Shown here: positions 48,566-51,638 of the stretch, one piece after another | Numbering within the stretch: position 1 is the first letter of the stretch | How the letters are laid out: the number at the start of each line of letters is the position of its first letter | Origin: a bacterium | GTDB taxonomy: Bacteria > Fidelibacterota > Marinisomatia > Marinisomatales > JAHJCW01 | Direction: 5' to 3' | Assembly (NCBI GenBank): GCA_028282845.1 | Contig: JANQGY010000016.1 | Span: 1 to 51,638 of the forward strand | DNA length: 51,638 bases | Notes under the pieces: generated by a model | What the model was told of the DNA's origin: nothing | The model's input: the letters and a program-made list of their open reading frames with translations, nothing else | Databases searched by the model: none | Program-made: the position numbers and the translations under genes

Positions 48566-48783
48566 AACATCTACCAAGTGTTGGATATGACAGAATCGTC
48601 GCAAAACTGCGCATGGATGGTTGGATTATTGTCGGAAGAAAAGGCAATCAATTACGATTGCACAAACGAAAAAATACCGAAATATTTAAAATTACTGTTC
48701 CGACTCACAGACCGGTCAAGAAAACCACTTTAGATCATATAATTCGAATTTCCAATATTTCGTTTGAAAATTTAGTCGAATAA
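48562..48783 (+). CDS. hicA: HicA family toxin, variant at the catalytic His
   Basis: 73 aa dsRBD-like fold: KLRMDGWIIVGRKGNQLRLHK then ITVPTHRPVKKTTLDHII. In active HicA a GSHH/GSH motif carries the RNase His; here the same place reads GNQ (Gln30). The rest of the fold is kept. Either inactive or using a different residue. Ribosome site GAGGTGAAG is seen in the hicB end. Confidence 0.85.
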   Translation: MKHLPSVGYDRIVAKLRMDGWIIVGRKGNQLRLHKRKNTEIFKITVPTHRPVKKTTLDHIIRISNISFENLVE

Positions 48784-48924
48784 ATCCTATTCCTTTTTAG
48801 CCGTTTAACCGTAGTCGCCAATATTAATTGTTGGCAATGTTTTATATTATCTAAAAAATTAAAAATCTCCCATTTATAACCTTCTTTTTGTAATTTTAAT
48901 TCACCAAAGCAAAAGGAGGATGCT

Positions 48925-49275
48925 ATGCTAACAACTAAACGAGTTTTGATCGCAACTATTTGCGGTTTCATTTTCGGTCTAGTGTGTATGTACATGGCCA
49001 GTTCAGGACCAAATCCCATTGATAATGCTACCAAAACGGTTATTCTATTCAGTCGAGGCTTGATGGGTTTTACCATCGGTATTAGCGCAATCCGACTTAA
49101 CTGGTGGCTGCATGGATTGGTGATCGGTTTGATCGGAAGTATTCCGATGGCAATTCCTGTGTTCAACGACCCCGGAATTGCTGTAGGTACGTTCGTCATG
49201 GGTGCCGTATATGGCTTCCTGACCGAATGGATAACCACCAAGTTGTTTAAAGAAAAATCGGCGGGGACAAAATAA
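48925..49275 (+). CDS. Small membrane protein, unknown
   Basis: 116 aa with four hydrophobic segments and a basic end (KLFKEKSAG). Excellent ribosome site (AAAGGAGGATGCT). A Gly-rich C-terminal half (GAVYGFLTEWITTKLF) is notable. No family recognised; followed after 11 bases by another small membrane gene with equal ribosome site. Confidence 0.75.
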   Translation: MLTTKRVLIATICGFIFGLVCMYMASSGPNPIDNATKTVILFSRGLMGFTIGISAIRLNWWLHGLVIGLIGSIPMAIPVFNDPGIAVGTFVMGAVYGFLTEWITTKLFKEKSAGTK

Positions 49276-49286
49276 AAGGAGGAATA

Positions 49287-49694
49287 ATGAACACCAAAAA
49301 GTTCTTATTAGCCAGTCTGGCGGTATTTGTTACTTTACAAATACTTGATTTTGTGATTCACAACCTCATATTAGCTGCAGATTATGAGGCTTTAGTAGCC
49401 GTATGGCGACCCGACATGATGGATAAAATGTGGGTGATGTATATTACCGGAATTGTCTTCTCATTATTATTTGTCTATATATTTTCCAAAGGACAAGAAG
49501 GCAAAGGAGTAATGGAAGGTGTAAAATACGGATTCATAATTGGACTGTTGGTGGTATTTGTCAGTTCATTTAATCAATTTGTAGTGTACCCGATTCCTTA
49601 TGGTTTGACATGGAAATGGATCGTATATGGATTGATTGAATTTGTGATCCTTGGGGCGGTAACTGCGTTGATCTACAAAAAACCGGCTGAATAA
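49287..49694 (+). CDS. Small membrane protein, DUF1761-like
   Basis: 135 aa with four helices. LDFVIHNLILAADYEALVAVWRPDMM at the start and GVMEGVKYGFIIGLLV resemble DUF1761-type or related proteins, not certain. Ribosome site AAAGGAGGAATA. Paired with the preceding gene. Confidence 0.7.
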   Translation: MNTKKFLLASLAVFVTLQILDFVIHNLILAADYEALVAVWRPDMMDKMWVMYITGIVFSLLFVYIFSKGQEGKGVMEGVKYGFIIGLLVVFVSSFNQFVVYPIPYGLTWKWIVYGLIEFVILGAVTALIYKKPAE

Positions 49695-49705
49695 ATCTCT
49701 TAAAA

Positions 49706-49737
49706 AGCAGGCAGTGATTACAACATCGCTGCCTGCT
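49706..49737 (+). repeat. 13-bp inverted repeat after the membrane-protein pair
   Basis: AGCAGGCAGTGAT (49706-49718) pairs with ATCGCTGCCTGCT (49725-49737), one G-U, loop TACAAC. On the plus strand no T run follows, whereas the A run before it would give a T run on the minus strand. May still end transcription or protect the 3' end of the mRNA. Confidence 0.55.
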
Positions 49738-49763
49738 CCACACTAAAAATAATAAAGGTTCTA

Positions 49764-50093
49764 ATGAAAACGTTAATACAAAGTGCCATATTGTTACTGT
49801 TGATAGTTTTTATGAGTTGCAGTACATCCGGTTTAAAAAAAGTTGATAATTTTCTTGATGAATATGAACAAGTGGTTGAAAAATGGGAAGCTGCTATTGC
49901 TGACGGTGAATTTACTGAAGATGACTCGGATGAAATGAATAAAACAATTACGGAAATGGAAGAAAGCGCAGAGGAACTCAAAAAAGTCACCAAGTGGTCG
50001 CAGAAGCAACAACTAAGGTACGGCGAACTTTCCGAACGCATTATGGATGCAATTTTTAAATCAATTCAAATACAGGGTGAGTTTACGTTTTAA
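49764..50093 (+). CDS. Small helical lipoprotein
   Basis: 109 aa with lipobox (MSC, Cys19). The rest is almost all charged helix (VDNFLDEYEQVVEKWEAA, EMEESAEELKKVTKW), resembling small FCB lipoproteins of unknown function with a DUF6591-like helical bundle. No ribosome site of note. Confidence 0.7.
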   Translation: MKTLIQSAILLLLIVFMSCSTSGLKKVDNFLDEYEQVVEKWEAAIADGEFTEDDSDEMNKTITEMEESAEELKKVTKWSQKQQLRYGELSERIMDAIFKSIQIQGEFTF

Positions 50094-50250
50094 TTAGATT
50101 ATTTATAATTTGCTACAAATGTGGTGCGCTTTATGCGCATATTTTATGGATATGCACATTGCGTTTATTGAGACATTATGTGACATAAAATATCATGTGG
50201 TTGAAAAAAAAAAGAGCCAAATTGAAGAAAATTACAAAATCGAACAAAAT

Positions 50251-50676
50251 ATGGATGAAGAAAAACCGAGAGTAACAGGAGTAGGCGGAATCTTCTTTAA
50301 GTCTAAAAATCCTGATGAAATGAAAACATGGTATCAAGAAAATTTGGGACTAAATACAGACCAATGGGGTACTAATTTTGAATGGTTTCAGGGAAGAGAT
50401 TCCTCTAAAAAGGGTTTTACACAATGGAGCCCTTTTTCTAAAAATACGAAATACTTCGAGCCAGCTAAGAATGACTTTATGATAAACTACAGAGTAGCCC
50501 ACTTAGAGAAGCTTTTGGAGCAATTAAAGAAAAATGGAGTAACGATTTTAGATAGTATCGAAACTTTTGAATATGGAAAGTTCGTTCACATACTCGATAA
50601 TGAAGGGAACAAAATTGAACTTTGGGAGCCTAACGATGTTGAGTATGAAAAATTATTAGAAGGAAGAACGAAATAA
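50251..50676 (+). CDS. VOC/glyoxalase family protein
   Basis: 141 aa from ATG 50251; the frame is open to 50110 but the extra 47 residues are unlike VOC proteins and cover repeat-like DNA. GVGGIFFKSKNPDEMKTWYQ, a middle strand, and FVHILDNEGNKIELWEP match the VOC fold, with Glu at the final metal position (IELWEP). Substrate unknown; this kind of protein occurs often as a mobile cassette gene. Ends nine bases before an attC-like element. Confidence 0.85.
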   Translation: MDEEKPRVTGVGGIFFKSKNPDEMKTWYQENLGLNTDQWGTNFEWFQGRDSSKKGFTQWSPFSKNTKYFEPAKNDFMINYRVAHLEKLLEQLKKNGVTILDSIETFEYGKFVHILDNEGNKIELWEPNDVEYEKLLEGRTK

Positions 50677-50684
50677 GTTACTAC

Positions 50685-50816
50685 CGCCAACATTTTGTAT
50701 AAGTAGTGGCAGGCAACGTGGTAAATTTCAAGGTTTGTAACCCACTCAGACATCTTAGAGGTTTGAAAGGAAACTGCCACGCAATCTGCAACTACTTATG
50801 CAATTTACCGTTAGAT
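50685..50816 (+). repeat. attC-like imperfect palindrome (possible integron cassette boundary)
   Basis: About 132 bases between two genes. It ends with GTTAGAT (50810-50816), matching GTTRRRY, and starts CGCCAAC (50685-50691), five of seven with RYYYAAC. Inside, GTATAAGTAGTGGCAG (50697-50712) is complementary to CTGCAACTACTTATGC (50786-50801) with three mismatches, and CAACGTGG to CCACGCAATC-type sequence further in. Size and shape fit an attC site. No integron integrase in view. Confidence 0.55.
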
Positions 50817-50832
50817 ACAATTACAAGAAACC

Positions 50833-51638
50833 ATGAAAATTAGAAAAATTAAAACTGGAGAATTTGAATTTGACTGTAGAGTTTCAGGCAATCAGGAAAA
50901 TGAAGCGATAATTCTTCTCCATGGATTCCCGGAAACATCCTTTATGTGGATTAATTTAATGGAAAAACTATCTTCTATTGGATTTTTTTGTATTGCACCT
51001 AATATGAGAGGTTATAGTAAAAATGCTTGTCCTAAAGGAGTGAAACACTATAAAACTCAAAAACTAACACTCGACATTTTAAATATTGCTGATGCAATCA
51101 ATAAAAACAAATTTCATCTAATAGGACACGATTGGGGAGCTGAAATCGGATGGAATGTTGTCTATCAAAATCCTGAAAGAATAATTAGCTGGACAGCTTT
51201 ATCAATACCTCATTCGAGAGGATTTAGGAAAGCAATTAAAACGGATAAACAACAAAGAAAGAAGAGTCGTTACATAGGTTGGTTTCTATTGCCTATTCTT
51301 CCTGAAATCACGTTAAGGAAAAACAATTTTGAAAAATTTAGAAGATTATGGAAAAATAGTTCACCTGAAGAACTGAATGATTACCTTTCTGTCTTTAGAA
51401 AAAAACAAACTTTAACAGCTGCTCTGAATTATTATCGGGCAAATCTTGGAAGAGGGAAAAAACAACCAATTGGAGACATTATCAGACCTACGTTATTTAT
51501 TTGGGGTAAAAACGATTTAGCCGTGGGTAGGGTGGCTGCTGAAAATAATCATAAGTATATGAAAGGCGATTATAACTTTCTACAGTTAGATGGAGGACAT
51601 TGGTTAATTCAAACAAATTACATGGAAGTAGAAACAGC
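50833..51638 (+). CDS. Alpha/beta hydrolase, epoxide hydrolase-like (3' end outside window)
   Basis: 268 codons visible; start is 17 bases after the attC-like GTTAGAT, as in cassettes. LLHGFPETSFMW (oxyanion HGFP), nucleophile elbow GHDWGAEIGW with Asp, WGKNDLAV (acid) and GGHWLIQ (His) are visible. The Asp nucleophile and HGFP fit epoxide hydrolases and haloalkane dehalogenases. Only a short C-terminus is missing. Confidence 0.9.
   Translation, partial: MKIRKIKTGEFEFDCRVSGNQENEAIILLHGFPETSFMWINLMEKLSSIGFFCIAPNMRGYSKNACPKGVKHYKTQKLTLDILNIADAINKNKFHLIGHDWGAEIGWNVVYQNPERIISWTALSIPHSRGFRKAIKTDKQQRKKSRYIGWFLLPILPEITLRKNNFEKFRRLWKNSSPEELNDYLSVFRKKQTLTAALNYYRANLGRGKKQPIGDIIRPTLFIWGKNDLAVGRVAAENNHKYMKGDYNFLQLDGGHWLIQTNYMEVET

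Noticed and set aside
50110..50250. N-terminal extension of the VOC gene
   Set aside because: The added residues match nothing in VOC proteins and the DNA there is repeat-like; ATG 50251 fits the family.
1..51638. CRISPR array, tRNA, rRNA, insertion sequence, prophage
   Set aside because: Read on both strands; no regular direct repeats with spacers, tRNA-like cloverleaf, transposase or phage structural gene was seen.

Overview
The window looks like one contig of a host-associated-free, AT-rich (by eye roughly 35-40% GC) Gram-negative bacterium of the Fibrobacteres-Chlorobi-Bacteroidetes (FCB) group or a neighbour such as Candidatus Marinimicrobia. Evidence for this: a type IX secretion style C-terminal sorting tail (PAYPNPFNP motif) on a LamG protein, an S46 dipeptidyl-peptidase, a complete batABCDE operon, a SusC/FepA-like receptor with a carboxypeptidase-regulatory N-terminal domain, a DUF5683 protein and many short-signal lipoproteins. 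The exact phylum cannot be fixed from the sequence alone.

Layout. 1-2531 (-): the N-terminal ~840 residues of a secreted LamG protein whose 3' end lies outside the window. 2769-9826: exported proteins (S46 peptidase, a lipoprotein with a possible caspase/gingipain-like fold, a GIN-repeat surface protein, an M13 metallopeptidase lipoprotein). 9872-11783: sirtuin, YwaF-like membrane protein, GNAT. 11343-17327 (-): bat operon (batA-B-C-D-E), then a SPOR protein and the GNAT gene. 17450-24475 (-): envelope and housekeeping genes (tatA, DUF4321, pssA, psd, htrA, truA, ecfT, DUF5683, lnt, ruvX). 24491-30795 (-): information-processing genes (HU, rel, dnaB, UDG family 4, rpoZ, gmk, yicC). 30911-34759 (-): miaA followed directly by pyrR-pyrB-pyrC, with a well-formed candidate PyrR attenuator between miaA and pyrR. 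34823-40091: M23-like lipoprotein, free-methionine sulfoxide reductase, Na/Pi cotransporter, CYTH protein, divergent alkaline phosphatase. 40181-44874 (+): outer-membrane receptor and small uncharacterised genes. 44890-51638 (+): a patchier, accessory-looking part with a HEPN-like gene, DUF5946, an ornithine cyclodeaminase homologue, a CDP-alcohol phosphatidyltransferase, a HicAB pair with an unusual toxin, small membrane proteins, and at the right edge a VOC gene and an alpha/beta hydrolase gene separated by an attC-like imperfect palindrome.

How they work together. The left and centre encode envelope biogenesis and protein export/quality control (Tat, Lnt, HtrA, Bat, PE synthesis). The middle is a long run of tightly packed, mostly overlapping minus-strand genes, probably a few long transcripts. 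The phosphate-related genes (alkaline phosphatase, CYTH phosphohydrolase, NptA-PhoU) sit together at 36.4-40.1 kb. No tRNA, rRNA, CRISPR array, insertion sequence or phage gene was recognised, and no gene-free stretch exceeds about 300 bases. I did not find a clear multi-gene undescribed system; the most useful leads are the PyrR attenuator fused to miaA, the attC-like element, the ribosome-binding-site hairpin at 46.06 kb, the HicA variant without its catalytic histidine, and the orphan lipoprotein with His/Cys clan CD features.
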